From the NCBI RefSeq assembly GCF_032911225.1, contig NZ_CP136600.1, positions 1,984,001 to 2,048,000 on the forward strand: a stretch of 64,000 nt of DNA. The letters are read 5' to 3'. Made by a program: the position numbers and the translations under genes. The notes beneath the pieces are model-generated. The model was not told where the DNA came from. It worked only from the letters and a program-made list of their open reading frames with translations, and made no database searches. This stretch comes from Thalassotalea fonticola (GTDB taxonomy: Bacteria; Pseudomonadota; Gammaproteobacteria; Enterobacterales; Alteromonadaceae). The first letter of the stretch is position 1, and every line of letters starts with the position of its first letter. Of this stretch, positions 39,002 to 48,538 are shown in pieces.

Positions 39002-40483
39002 TTATTCTCCGCTCTCTTCAGGGCTAAGTTCATGACCATATGTTGACTGGGTGCCACCGTCATCAGGTAACATTTCCTGGCCTTGATCATCAATTTGATT
39101 AGGTGACTTTTCATCTTCTTGTTTAGGTTGTACTTTTTTCGTCATGCTTCCGAGTAAATAAAACTCCAGATCAGATACTGGAACGAAATTATCTGTGGGT
39201 AATTCAACACCGTTTTTATTAAAGGGACGAACTAAGCGAGGCGTTACCATAATTACCAGCTCGGTTTGACCCTTAACAAATTCTTGGCTTCTAAATAATT
39301 GGCCTAAAACTGGGATATCACCGAGGCCAGGAATTTTATCAACGCCCTCCCGCAAGGTATCGCTGATCAAGCCACCGATAGCAATGGTTTGGCCGTCACC
39401 CAATTCAACCGTAGTTGCCGTTGTTCTTTTAGTAATTGATGGGACAATCAAGGTAGAGTTAGTATCATCAGGCGTAACACCTAAGGCACCAGTAGTACTT
39501 AATTCACTAACGAGTACATTAAGATTTAAATTGATTTTTCCAGAATCCAGGACTGTTGGAATGAAACTTACACCAACCCCAAAGTCGCGGTATTGAATGG
39601 TAATGCCATCACGGTTTGGCACCGGAATGGGATATTCACCACCAGATAAAAATTCCGCTTTTTGGCCACTTAATGCAGTTATGTTAGGCTCTGCTAAAAT
39701 TTTGGCTAAGCCATGCTGTTTGGCTACATCGAACGCGAAGTTAAGTAACATGTCACCACTTAAATAAGTGCCAAAGAAACCGCTTGAGATGCTGGAGTCC
39801 AATCCTAAAGCATCAAAAAAATCGCCACCATTAATAATCCCGCCAGAGCCATCATTACCATCAAAGCGCATTAACATTTTAGAATCTAACCGTCGAGCTA
39901 CTTCACTTTGAACCTCGGCGACAGTAACTTCAAGCATAACTTGCTGACCACCACCTACGCTGAGCATGTTTAACACTTCACTTTTTGTTTTACCAACACT
40001 AGCAGCTTCTGCATAAGAGCGGGCCAGTTCAACGGCCATATTCATTTTTGTTAAAGACGATGATTGACCACTTAATACAAGCTGACCTTGTGAACTTTCG
40101 ATACCGATTTGTTCTTTCGGCAGATAATTATAAAAACGTTCACGCAAACCATTTAAGTCATGGGAAACCTCAAGGTTAAAAATATCGACTACTTTGTCGT
40201 TTTCATCCCAAATAATGACATTGGTATGTCCTAACGTTTTACCGACAACATATAGCTCATCATCTCGTAGCACTAATATATCGGCAATATCGGGATTCCC
40301 GACCGAAACCCGATGAACATCGTGTTTCATTTTTAAATTTCTAGATTTAAAAATAGGAAGCTTTACTGTGTTGTCTTCTTTTGCAGTTGGACCGCCAGCT
40401 ACCGCCACAGGCATATTCCAACCGCCTGAAACTAAAATTAGGGTCAAAACTAAAAAAGGTACTACTGTTGATATTATTTTCAT
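39002..40483 (-). CDS. rcpA: Tad pilus outer-membrane secretin RcpA (CpaC)
   Basis: 493 aa. Signal peptide, N-terminal pilus/BON-like domain (KMKHDVHRVSVGNPDIADILVL), then the secretin core: MLEVTVAEVQSEVARRLDS, PNITALSGQKAEFLSGGEYPIPV and the C-terminal VPGLGDIPVLGQLFRS-type stretch (KIPGLGDIPVLGQLFRSQ). Acidic Gln/Pro-rich tail. Forms the outer-membrane channel of the Flp pilus. Confidence 0.95.
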   Translation of the reverse strand: MKIISTVVPFLVLTLILVSGGWNMPVAVAGGPTAKEDNTVKLPIFKSRNLKMKHDVHRVSVGNPDIADILVLRDDELYVVGKTLGHTNVIIWDENDKVVDIFNLEVSHDLNGLRERFYNYLPKEQIGIESSQGQLVLSGQSSSLTKMNMAVELARSYAEAASVGKTKSEVLNMLSVGGGQQVMLEVTVAEVQSEVARRLDSKMLMRFDGNDGSGGIINGGDFFDALGLDSSISSGFFGTYLSGDMLLNFAFDVAKQHGLAKILAEPNITALSGQKAEFLSGGEYPIPVPNRDGITIQYRDFGVGVSFIPTVLDSGKINLNLNVLVSELSTTGALGVTPDDTNSTLIVPSITKRTTATTVELGDGQTIAIGGLISDTLREGVDKIPGLGDIPVLGQLFRSQEFVKGQTELVIMVTPRLVRPFNKNGVELPTDNFVPVSDLEFYLLGSMTKKVQPKQEDEKSPNQIDDQGQEMLPDDGGTQSTYGHELSPEESGE

Positions 40484-40501
40484 TGTTGTAGGCCTTATTG
40501 A

Positions 40502-41308
40502 CTAATTTGTTATTTGCACGATTTCTTTCTCGACACCACGAATAATTTCAACCTTATTCCTGCTGGCTGAGACTATTTTTGGTATTTCTGGCAAAACAGC
40601 AACTTCAGTTGAAACTTCTGGTTCAGCACTTTGTTGGGCAAGCTCAGATATATCGACTTCGCTGAAATCATTGGGGTTGCGTAATGCAAGTTGCAAGCTG
40701 CCTTTGCTTTGAGCACTCATTAACACTTCAGCTTGCTCCAGATTGACTTCTAAGGTGACCGCTCTGACTAATTGCGGTTTATTTTCATCATTTGAAGCGC
40801 GTTGATCAATTGCAAGAATTTTAATATTGGTTAAAACAACTTCTGTGAGCGAATTTTTGTTTTTTCTATAAGTGGTAAGCACATCGACTCTATTTCCTGG
40901 CAATAAGAAACCTGAAACGCCAACTACATCATTAACCCTGATACTTACGGCGCGCATGTTTTGCCCAATCAAACTCGCTAATGCGCTCCCTTCGCCTTTT
41001 TTAGCAACTCGTTCCGCACGAATGATATCGCCACTGTATAATTTTTGCTTAACTACCATTCCAGTAGCAGAATCGATAGTAGTAAGAGCCCCTTCCGGCA
41101 CCATAGCTTCAGGCATAGAGACTAGGGTTAAATGTTTAGCATCAAGAATACTACCGGTATTTAATTCAGAATTTACGGTAACAACATGAGACTGCCCTGC
41201 TTGTAAATCTTTAGGTTGATGATCATCGAGCCAGCTTTTTGCGAGCATTACGGCCCCGCCACCAAAACCAACCGAGAGCGCTATAAAAACCACTGTATTT
41301 TTGTTCAT
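40502..41308 (-). CDS. rcpC: Tad pilus assembly protein RcpC (CpaB)
   Basis: 268 aa from the ATG at 41308, which has AAGGA six nt upstream; the ATG two codons earlier is too close. One N-terminal membrane anchor, an SAF domain (TGSILDAKHLTLVSMPEAMVPEGAL) and the Flp-pilus CpaB domain with MRAVSIRVNDVVGVSGFLLPGNRVDVLTTY. A periplasmic assembly part, next to the secretin gene. Confidence 0.93.
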   Translation of the reverse strand: MNKNTVVFIALSVGFGGGAVMLAKSWLDDHQPKDLQAGQSHVVTVNSELNTGSILDAKHLTLVSMPEAMVPEGALTTIDSATGMVVKQKLYSGDIIRAERVAKKGEGSALASLIGQNMRAVSIRVNDVVGVSGFLLPGNRVDVLTTYRKNKNSLTEVVLTNIKILAIDQRASNDENKPQLVRAVTLEVNLEQAEVLMSAQSKGSLQLALRNPNDFSEVDISELAQQSAEPEVSTEVAVLPEIPKIVSASRNKVEIIRGVEKEIVQITN

Positions 41309-41347
41309 GTTCATTCCTTAATTTAAGGCAAGGTTGTTCAAAAAGCG

Positions 41348-42814
41348 TTATTCAATAAAATAACTTTGCCAGGCAAAATCTAATAATTCTTTATTGATTT
41401 CCGGGGTTAACTCTTTAAATATCATTTGATCTTTTATAATCGCGATAAAATCTCGAGGATAGCAGGGCAAAAATTTCCGGCTATGCAATTTATGTAAATG
41501 CTCCACTAAATATTCAAAAACAGAAAGTTCGCACAAGAGACCATTTTCGAGACATTCATTGAACCAAATTTTTTGATAATGCTGTTTTGATAACGACTGA
41601 AATTCTATTTTATAACCCAGCCGACGTAAGAACGCGTCATCGACTAAATCGGCAGGAGAAAGGTTCGTTGAAAACAGCAAGATCAGCTCAAACGGTAATT
41701 CAAAATGCAGCCCCGATTGTAAAGTTAAAAAATCTCTACGTTCTTCTAACGGGATGATCCACCGATTAAATAACTCTTTGGGGGTGATTTTTTGTCGGCC
41801 TAAATCATCTAATAATAAAATGCCGTTATTTGCTTTTAATTGTAATGGCGCTAAATATGTTTTAGATGAGGGATCAAAACTAACCTCAAGCATCTTTGCG
41901 GTTAACTCACCACCACTTACTATTAATGGTCGATGACATAACATCCATCTGGGGTCATAGGCATTGGCAAGTTTAAGAATATTCTCTTGTTGACCTTGCT
42001 GCGACAGTCTATGTATTTCCGGATCAAAGACTTGAATGATTTCTTCATTGACTGCAATAGCATAAGGTATTAATACTTCATCACCAAAAACCAAGTTTAA
42101 GTGTCGACAAAAATAGCTTTTTCCAGTTCCTGCATTACCATAGATCAGAATTGGTTTTATTGAATTTAATGCCGGCCCTACTTTAGTTAATAATTCGGCC
42201 GGAAAAGTGATCTCGCGAAAGCAATCCGTCAATTTACTCAAAGTGACTGACTTTTCACGGCTCGATTGTAGTGTACAAATTTTCTTATATTGCACTAAAG
42301 GCACCGGTGCAGGACCTAAATAGCCACTCTTATTTAGTGCTTTATCCGCTTGTAATTCACCTATAGAACTTAAGGTGTAGCGCATCTGTCCATCGGGTTT
42401 GCTTTGGGCATTTTCAACCCAGGCTTTATGCTTGGCAACATCGATTAGTTGCTGCACAATGCCTCCTGCCAAAGCCATTTGTTTTGATAATTCGCGCAGG
42501 GTCAACACACTGGCAATTTGCAAATGTTTAATTAGCAGGTCTAACAATAAGTTTTCTGAAAGTCCGGTAGCCGACAGTTCTACTGGTTGCTGGGCAATAT
42601 GATTAAAATGGTGAACCTTTTCGTGTTGGTTAATCTGGTTATCATTTGCATCTAGATTAGTTGTTTCGTCTACTGCTAAAACGTTTTTGTCGGGTTGGTT
42701 ATCCACTGTCATTACAGACGAGCTATCACTATCTTGACGAGCTAAATCGGTATCAAGAAATTCTACTTGTTGAGTCTTTGCTTTTTTTTGTTTGGAGAAA
42801 TTAAATAAACTCAT
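41348..42814 (-). CDS. AAA+ ATPase of the Tad locus
   Basis: 488 aa. An N-terminal low-complexity part (to about residue 75) and a helical, winged-helix-like domain (LLDLLIKHLQIASVLTLRELSKQM) precede an AAA+ module: Walker A YGNAGTGKSYF, Walker B GILLLDDLGRQ, sensor-1 ILLFSTNLSPADLVDDAFLRRLGYKIEF. No signal or membrane segment. It is between tadV and rcpC in the same operon but is not one of the classical Tad proteins; a regulatory or assembly role is inferred. Confidence 0.8.
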   Translation of the reverse strand: MSLFNFSKQKKAKTQQVEFLDTDLARQDSDSSSVMTVDNQPDKNVLAVDETTNLDANDNQINQHEKVHHFNHIAQQPVELSATGLSENLLLDLLIKHLQIASVLTLRELSKQMALAGGIVQQLIDVAKHKAWVENAQSKPDGQMRYTLSSIGELQADKALNKSGYLGPAPVPLVQYKKICTLQSSREKSVTLSKLTDCFREITFPAELLTKVGPALNSIKPILIYGNAGTGKSYFCRHLNLVFGDEVLIPYAIAVNEEIIQVFDPEIHRLSQQGQQENILKLANAYDPRWMLCHRPLIVSGGELTAKMLEVSFDPSSKTYLAPLQLKANNGILLLDDLGRQKITPKELFNRWIIPLEERRDFLTLQSGLHFELPFELILLFSTNLSPADLVDDAFLRRLGYKIEFQSLSKQHYQKIWFNECLENGLLCELSVFEYLVEHLHKLHSRKFLPCYPRDFIAIIKDQMIFKELTPEINKELLDFAWQSYFIE

Positions 42815-42849
42815 AACTCACCTGAATATTACTAACAATTAAGTAAAAA

Positions 42850-43425
42850 TTAAGAAAAAAGTGCATAACGTACATTTGACATGGTCCAGAGTACGTCATC
42901 ATTTTGACTACAAGCCCATATCCAACCTAGAGCAAGAGCTGGTGCATAGGGAACCCTAATTCCGGCAGCTTCACCAGCTGCTGGTTTAAAATATCGATTT
43001 AAATATAGGCAATGATAATAGCGAGTAGCCGTTGCTTTGAAACCATGCCAACCGGTTTTATAAATGGCAAACGATAAGCTTGTTATCGCCCCGGCAATAA
43101 TGGCGTACAAAATTGACCAACTTAATAGTTGTGGACCTAATAGCGTACCAATTGCCATCATAAATTTTACATCGCCGGCGCCAAGTGCTTTGATGACAAA
43201 CACGGGAAAAAGGACAATAAATGCCAAGCCTAAGCCTAGCAAGGCATTAATAATGCCTTGCCATTGGTTAAAGTAACCTTGTGAAGCAATACCAATTACA
43301 GTAACCAATAGGCAAAAAGCGTTGGGGATGCGCTGAGTACGAAGATCAAAATACAACCCAACGATAAAGGCCATGCCAGTTATGGTTAATAGGATTGTAA
43401 AATTTAAATCGGCTTCGGCTAACAT
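42850..43425 (-). CDS. tadV: Flp prepilin peptidase TadV (CpaA)
   Basis: 191 aa from the ATG at 43425 (GGAGAG 6 nt upstream); the longer frame starts inside the Flp gene end. Type A24 aspartic peptidase with both catalytic motifs: DLRTQRIPNAFCLL and the GxGD site ALGAGDVKFMMAIGTLLG. Six membrane segments. It removes the signal of Flp and the TadE/F pseudopilins. Confidence 0.93.
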   Translation of the reverse strand: MLAEADLNFTILLTITGMAFIVGLYFDLRTQRIPNAFCLLVTVIGIASQGYFNQWQGIINALLGLGLAFIVLFPVFVIKALGAGDVKFMMAIGTLLGPQLLSWSILYAIIAGAITSLSFAIYKTGWHGFKATATRYYHCLYLNRYFKPAAGEAAGIRVPYAPALALGWIWACSQNDDVLWTMSNVRYALFS

Positions 43426-43447
43426 CACATACTCTCCAAGTTCAAAC

Positions 43448-43651
43448 TTAGCAGCTTGTGGCACCGGTGGTGGCACCTGCAGCTACAGCACTACCTAAAC
43501 ACTCAATTTTGACGGTTGCATTAGAACCTAGAGTGAAAAATGCGCCAATCATGCCGCCAACGACTAAGCCACCCGCGATAGCGTATTCTACAGCCGTTAG
43601 ACCACTTTCATCTTCGATGAATTCTTGCATTACTTTTTTAAAATTTAACAT
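43448..43651 (-). CDS. flp: Flp family type IVb pilin
   Basis: 67 aa. The Flp processing motif is present: DESG then LTAVEYAIAGGLVVGGMIGAFF, with the Glu-Tyr pair. The mature pilin has about 50 residues and ends with two Cys (KIECLG and SC). First gene of the tad operon, so the main promoter should be in 43652-43795. Confidence 0.93.
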   Translation of the reverse strand: MLNFKKVMQEFIEDESGLTAVEYAIAGGLVVGGMIGAFFTLGSNATVKIECLGSAVAAGATTGATSC

Positions 43652-43795
43652 TTTGAGTTAACTCCATACGTTTTATATTCGACAAGGTTAAGCTGAATGA
43701 CTGCAAATCCTTGCTTGAGGTGCAAACCAATTAATTCTTTAAAATACAAGAAATTGAATTTATCAGAACATTAAACTGGTGAACGAATTAAAAGA

Positions 43796-45400
43796 TTAGA
43801 AGTTATTTTGCGAAAGGGTTATCACTGAATTGCTATCTGTGGCATGAAACTGCGCAAGGGCTGCATTTTTCTGATCAAGGTGGTAGATATCTGGTGATAA
43901 ACGTAAGTTTCCTTGCTCGTTTATCCAAGCAGTTTGGTAAGTTATATAAACAGGTAATGGGGTTTTGAGCGGTAAATTAGTGGTTTTTCCGGATTCAATT
44001 GCCGAATGCATTTTATCTAGGTGCAATGATTTATCCGCTTTAAGCAGGTATTTTGCCAGTAAACTTGCATCCTCTAACCTAATACAACCGTGACTTAACG
44101 CCCTATTACTTTGCCTAAACAAAGACTTTACTGGTGTGTCATGCAGGTAAACGGAATAGTTATTGGGAATATTGAACCGGTAATAACCTAAAGCATTATT
44201 TGCTCCCGGCGCTTGTACTAAACGATATGATTGCAACAGCTTACTTAAGTTTAAATCCGGGTCATCAATCTCTCTGGTTTCAACATTCTTCCAATAGCCT
44301 TTTACTAATTGAAAATTTTTACGTTTTAGAGATAAAAAATCTTGCCTATATTCAGGTATCAATTCATTCTTAATGATGTTTTGAGTGGGTGTCCAAGTTG
44401 GGTTTAATGTTACCCGATTTATTTCAGTGACCATTTGCGGGGTTTGATTGTCTACATCACCAACAATGACTCGCATTTTTACAGTTTCATCACCATCTTC
44501 AATCACAGAAAGTTGGTAACCTGGAATATTTACCAGTAAATACTTTTCTGGTGGCACTTTAGGTAAACTGAACCAGCGCCATAAGTTTACCTGTAACTGT
44601 TTAACTCGCATTTGTGGCTTTACCTTTAAGGCTGCATAAGTTTTAGGTCCGAGCTTACCATCGGCTTCTAAACCATGACGACCTTGAAACTTTTTCAATG
44701 CTGCGACTACAACAGAATCATATACATCTAATCGCGACTTTGTCTGGGCCTTGCTCGGTAAGTCACCTAACATGGTTAAAATTTGTCTGATGCCTTTAAC
44801 TTGGTTATGACTTTGTCCAAGTCTAGGTTTAAAATTATCATCAAGCATAGGCCATTGATATCGGGCTAAATATCGATATTCAGATATTGCTGTTCGAAGT
44901 AGTGAAATTTGATCATAAGCTGGGATGAGTGATAACAAAAGCTCATCGGAAGCATCTTCAACAATGGCATTAAGCAACTCACTTTTAACATCTATTTGTT
45001 GCCGATAATGAATCGCCGACAGATGAAGTAATTGTACAAAACCATTCGTTAACACTCTATCATGCTGTTCATATTGGCTATATTTAAGTACATTAACATT
45101 GATTAAGTTGTGCCAACCTAAATCGGCTAATAGCCGGTGCAAAGACAAGCCTGATAGTGTTAACCCGGTTTTATCAAACCACAAAAAATGCTTATTACTG
45201 CTAGCAAGTAAATACTGATAATGGCTTGAGGCAGCCAATGGTTCAGAACTTTGATTTTCTAGTTTGTGCTCATTTATGACGAGTAAAGGTTCAGGATTTG
45301 TATTTGCAGAAACAACTATAGAAATGGGCAAAAGAGCCAGCAATGCTGCCCTCAAAAATTTAATTAAGCAAAAAGAAATAACCTCTACCTTAACCCACAC
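43796..45400 (-). CDS. L,D-transpeptidase of the YcbB/LdtD type
   Basis: 534 aa from a GTG at 45400 (AGGAAG upstream) overlapping the AraC-type gene. Signal-anchor near residues 10-30, a peptidoglycan-binding domain (VYDSVVVAALKKFQGRHGLEADGKLGPKTYAALK) and a YkuD catalytic domain with the nucleophile Cys in LSHGCIRLEDASLLAKYLL. These enzymes make 3-3 cross-links in peptidoglycan. Between the Tad locus and a regulator; it may help pilus machinery pass the wall, but that is inference. Confidence 0.93.
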   Translation of the reverse strand: MWVKVEVISFCLIKFLRAALLALLPISIVVSANTNPEPLLVINEHKLENQSSEPLAASSHYQYLLASSNKHFLWFDKTGLTLSGLSLHRLLADLGWHNLINVNVLKYSQYEQHDRVLTNGFVQLLHLSAIHYRQQIDVKSELLNAIVEDASDELLLSLIPAYDQISLLRTAISEYRYLARYQWPMLDDNFKPRLGQSHNQVKGIRQILTMLGDLPSKAQTKSRLDVYDSVVVAALKKFQGRHGLEADGKLGPKTYAALKVKPQMRVKQLQVNLWRWFSLPKVPPEKYLLVNIPGYQLSVIEDGDETVKMRVIVGDVDNQTPQMVTEINRVTLNPTWTPTQNIIKNELIPEYRQDFLSLKRKNFQLVKGYWKNVETREIDDPDLNLSKLLQSYRLVQAPGANNALGYYRFNIPNNYSVYLHDTPVKSLFRQSNRALSHGCIRLEDASLLAKYLLKADKSLHLDKMHSAIESGKTTNLPLKTPLPVYITYQTAWINEQGNLRLSPDIYHLDQKNAALAQFHATDSNSVITLSQNNF

Positions 45401-46268
45401 TTTTACTTCCTTGAAGTTGAGTAAAGTTACCTTGAATAGCCGATCCCATATTTGGGATCAACTCAGAGCGTAAGCGTTGATAGCGAAGGTAAGTAGCACT
45501 ATGGATTAAATCTCTGTTGCCATGGGCATACGAATTTGGCGTAATATTAAAATGTTCTTTAAAGCTTCGACAGAAATGTGACGGGTTAGAAAAGCCCATT
45601 TGGTACGATATTGTGGTTACAGAGCTATTGCTTTGTGAAAGTAACCGCTCACTTTCTTCTAGTTTTCTACACAAAAGATAATGGCTATAAGTTAGCCCAC
45701 ATAAGTCCTTAAACATATGACACAGTCGACTTGGACTTAAATGGATATTGTGCGACAAGTCCTGCAGAGAAGGCCCTTTGGCAAAATCGCGTTCAATAAT
45801 ATTAAGTAATGATGATATTGGATTTTCTTTATCGATTTGTTCGCAAGTCAAACTTTGCGCGTTTTCCAATTCTTCAGAAAAGCATATTATGTCAGTTTTG
45901 TTTTTAATGGTGCAGATTAAACTCAGCTTATCTTGTTCTGAAAAAGGAAATAAAAATAAATCATTAACACCTAAGTGTAAAGATTGATGTAATAACGGAA
46001 TAGAAACAGCACTAGATACGACAAACAGTAAGCTATCTGAAAATTTATTTCTTATATATTCAATATTGTGCAAGTGAGTTGCACTGGTGTAGTCCATTAA
46101 ATATATAATAGCACCAGGAAGATCTATAGATAGTTCTAGTTCATCCATAGAGTAAATTGATTCTAACTTGCAAAATGGGCTTAACTCTTCCTTGCAGTGT
46201 TTTGCTAGCACTAGATCAAATGAAACCAAAAGCAAGGTATTTACCTTTTTATTTTTCTTAACCAACAT
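45390..46268 (-). CDS. AraC-family transcriptional regulator with a pseudo-receiver N-terminus
   Basis: 292 aa from the ATG at 46268 (AAGGGA six nt upstream). Residues 10-125 resemble a response-regulator fold (LLVSFDLVLAKHC, AIIYLMDYTSATHLHNI, LLFVVSSAVSIPLLHQSLHLGVNDLFLFPF) with no clear phosphorylation site set. The C-terminus is an AraC double helix-turn-helix (SPSRLCHMFKDLCGLTYSHYLLCRKLEESERLL and SYQMGFSNPSHFCRSFKEHFNITPNSY). A candidate regulator of the transpeptidase and Tad genes. Confidence 0.88.
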   Translation of the reverse strand: MLVKKNKKVNTLLLVSFDLVLAKHCKEELSPFCKLESIYSMDELELSIDLPGAIIYLMDYTSATHLHNIEYIRNKFSDSLLFVVSSAVSIPLLHQSLHLGVNDLFLFPFSEQDKLSLICTIKNKTDIICFSEELENAQSLTCEQIDKENPISSLLNIIERDFAKGPSLQDLSHNIHLSPSRLCHMFKDLCGLTYSHYLLCRKLEESERLLSQSNSSVTTISYQMGFSNPSHFCRSFKEHFNITPNSYAHGNRDLIHSATYLRYQRLRSELIPNMGSAIQGNFTQLQGSKSVG

Positions 46269-46483
46269 AAACAATCCCTTTACATCCCTTAGGTTTTTAC
46301 AGCAAACTTCTATTGCTTATTAATTAATCTAGGATTGATAAAGGGATCTGTCAAATTTTAAAAGGTTTTATCCTTATAACTACCACAAGTAGGAAGTCTT
46401 TCGTAGTCGTGTATATACAATTAACTAATAACCTACTGATAAGTAAGTTATAATTTGTTTAACTTTAATAATCTCCCATTGAT

Positions 46484-47215
46484 ATGAAAAATTTAATTAC
46501 TTTAGCTTGGCTTTGCTTTTGCATTTCAATACTCTTATTTTCATTTGGGCTAAGTTGGCAACTCAATAAAAGCGTAAACTTCACTTACCCGTTTTGGTAT
46601 GAAGTGCTTGATATTAATGCACACATCAAAAAATATGCTCCGCAAAATAAATATCAAAAACAAGATTTTGTAAACACTGATAAAAACCAACACTATGAGT
46701 TATTTGAACAGGTAGTTATAGCTATTAACAATCAAGGTGAGAATTTAGCAAATATTGAATATTACACTTCGAGTAAACAGACAAAATTATTTACGCAAAG
46801 TGAAGTAATACATTTACAAGATGTGAGCAATTTGGTGGATACGCTTAGAATAGTTTGGTTAGTGAACTTATTACCTTTGATAATATTCAGTTTGTTATAT
46901 ATGCAGAGAAAAATATCCATGCCTAATAATAAATTAAAAATTCAGGCACTGGTTGCTAGCATTGTTGTACTTACTGTAAGTTTTGTAATATTTGGTTTTA
47001 AGAAAATTTTCTATTATTTGCACACTGTAGTATTTCCAGATAATCATCAGTGGTTTTTCTATTATCAAGAATCATTAATGAGTACCTTTATGAAGGCACC
47101 AGATTTATTTGCCGCGATAGGGGTTAATTTATTAATTACTAGTTTTTTTATCATTTGCCTCTATTTATGGTCGATTCATAAGTATTTGCCCCCCTCAAAG
47201 ATTAACAATAACTAA
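46484..47215 (+). CDS. DUF1461 (Lit-like) integral membrane protein
   Basis: 243 aa, four membrane segments with a large loop after the first. It has the DUF1461 pattern: QSEVIHLQDVSNLVDTLRIVW with His110, and FYYLHTVVFPDNHQWFFYYQESL with His180. In Firmicutes, DUF1461 includes Lit, an enzyme that moves an acyl chain within lipoproteins; two His about 70 residues apart are important there, the same spacing as here. No clear ribosome site is visible. Function in this organism is open. Confidence 0.7.
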   Translation: MKNLITLAWLCFCISILLFSFGLSWQLNKSVNFTYPFWYEVLDINAHIKKYAPQNKYQKQDFVNTDKNQHYELFEQVVIAINNQGENLANIEYYTSSKQTKLFTQSEVIHLQDVSNLVDTLRIVWLVNLLPLIIFSLLYMQRKISMPNNKLKIQALVASIVVLTVSFVIFGFKKIFYYLHTVVFPDNHQWFFYYQESLMSTFMKAPDLFAAIGVNLLITSFFIICLYLWSIHKYLPPSKINNN

Positions 47216-47317
47216 TACAATGTTATTATTTCCACTTTTGTAATTATAGATATAGCTACCTAGGCTATACCTGTTTGGCGAAAATTTGTATTTATGAACA
47301 GATGGATAGTGAAAAAT

Positions 47318-48538
47318 TTACTTGAGCACTTCAATTGTGTTCAGCTTATTCGAATTGAAATTAACCCGCCTTGTTATCATCAAAATTTGATATAAAATGA
47401 CAGAAAGCAATAGTGGCGTCCAAGGAAATGGAATGGTGGAATTCAATGTTCGAACAATAATTGGTGAGATCCAACTCAAACAAAGCAGATTAATCAGGCC
47501 ATGCCGGAAGCCAAATTCAAGAGAGTAGCTCGCAAGGCAAGCAATTGAAATGGAAAGAATCATAAGATCATAATTCAGCAGGTAGGGAGAAATCATCAGT
47601 GTCCCAATGGCAAATGCTGCTATTTTCAATCGCATATCCACTTGACAGGACCAAATCCAAAGCACACATACTGCAGAAACAGATGCTATCAAAGCTTGTA
47701 ATGCATAGGCAATGACGATCCCTGTCCCCATTGAACGTACTCCTGTAAACATGCTCTGCATAAGGCTATAAGGTACCAATTCATCATGTAAAATTCTTTT
47801 TACCAGCTCTTTCCCCCCCCAGAAACCTTGCCAAATTTCAATGCCAAACGCTAAAGATGAAATCAAAACCAAAGAGACAAACGTCAGGCTAGCGGCAAGA
47901 AAAACTCGCCATCGACCGGTGAGCATCAAGACTAATGGAATTAACACTCCTAGATGAGGTTTGAATGTCAATAAACCAATTAGCAGGCCTGATAGGAGAG
48001 GTTTGCGATCAATATAGAATAAAGCACCGGCCATCAACCCGGTACTTAACAGTGCATTTTGACCATAACAAAACGTTAAAAAAACTGCTGGAAAAGCAAG
48101 GCATAACATAATGCCTTCGTTACAATTGATAAGCTTTTTAATCATCAATATAAAAAATATAAGACTAGATAACTGGAATACTAAAAACGCATAAAAGTAA
48201 GGTAATGTTGACAGAGGAGCAAGTAAAATAAGTAATGTTGGCGGATAACTAAATGATAAAAAAGGCATTTCGAATCCCTGCACACCTATAATGTCTAGCT
48301 CCATTTGATAATGGGTAGCCACATCATAAACTAAAGCCCCATGCCCTTGTAAAGCAAGTTTTCCAGCGGCATAAAAGCTAATAAAATCCGCACCTAAGTA
48401 GCGCCCCTTTAAATCAATATTGTCAGTAGCAAGCATCACCCAGCTGATAATACCTATAACATATAGGACAAAAATTAAACGGGGATATATTTTTAACCGC
48501 TCCGCTGTCAGCCATTCTGCTGATTGCCATTGAATCAT
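47318..48538 (-). CDS. GT87 (DUF2029) polyprenyl-phosphate-mannose-type glycosyltransferase
   Basis: 406 aa from the ATG at 48538 (GGAGG 11 nt upstream); an in-frame TTG 24 codons earlier is less likely. About ten membrane segments. The first periplasmic loop has LGADFISFYAAGKLALQGHGALVYD, the GT87 hallmark with the catalytic-type Asp. Such enzymes use lipid-linked sugars at the outer face of the inner membrane. Alone on the minus strand beside the glycan cluster. Confidence 0.85.
   Translation of the reverse strand: MIQWQSAEWLTAERLKIYPRLIFVLYVIGIISWVMLATDNIDLKGRYLGADFISFYAAGKLALQGHGALVYDVATHYQMELDIIGVQGFEMPFLSFSYPPTLLILLAPLSTLPYFYAFLVFQLSSLIFFILMIKKLINCNEGIMLCLAFPAVFLTFCYGQNALLSTGLMAGALFYIDRKPLLSGLLIGLLTFKPHLGVLIPLVLMLTGRWRVFLAASLTFVSLVLISSLAFGIEIWQGFWGGKELVKRILHDELVPYSLMQSMFTGVRSMGTGIVIAYALQALIASVSAVCVLWIWSCQVDMRLKIAAFAIGTLMISPYLLNYDLMILSISIACLASYSLEFGFRHGLINLLCLSWISPIIVRTLNSTIPFPWTPLLLSVILYQILMITRRVNFNSNKLNTIEVLK

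Noticed and set aside
43652..43795. Possible sigma-54 promoter upstream of flp (GG and GC boxes)
   Set aside because: The GG to GC distance is 12 instead of 10 nt and the flanking consensus is poor.
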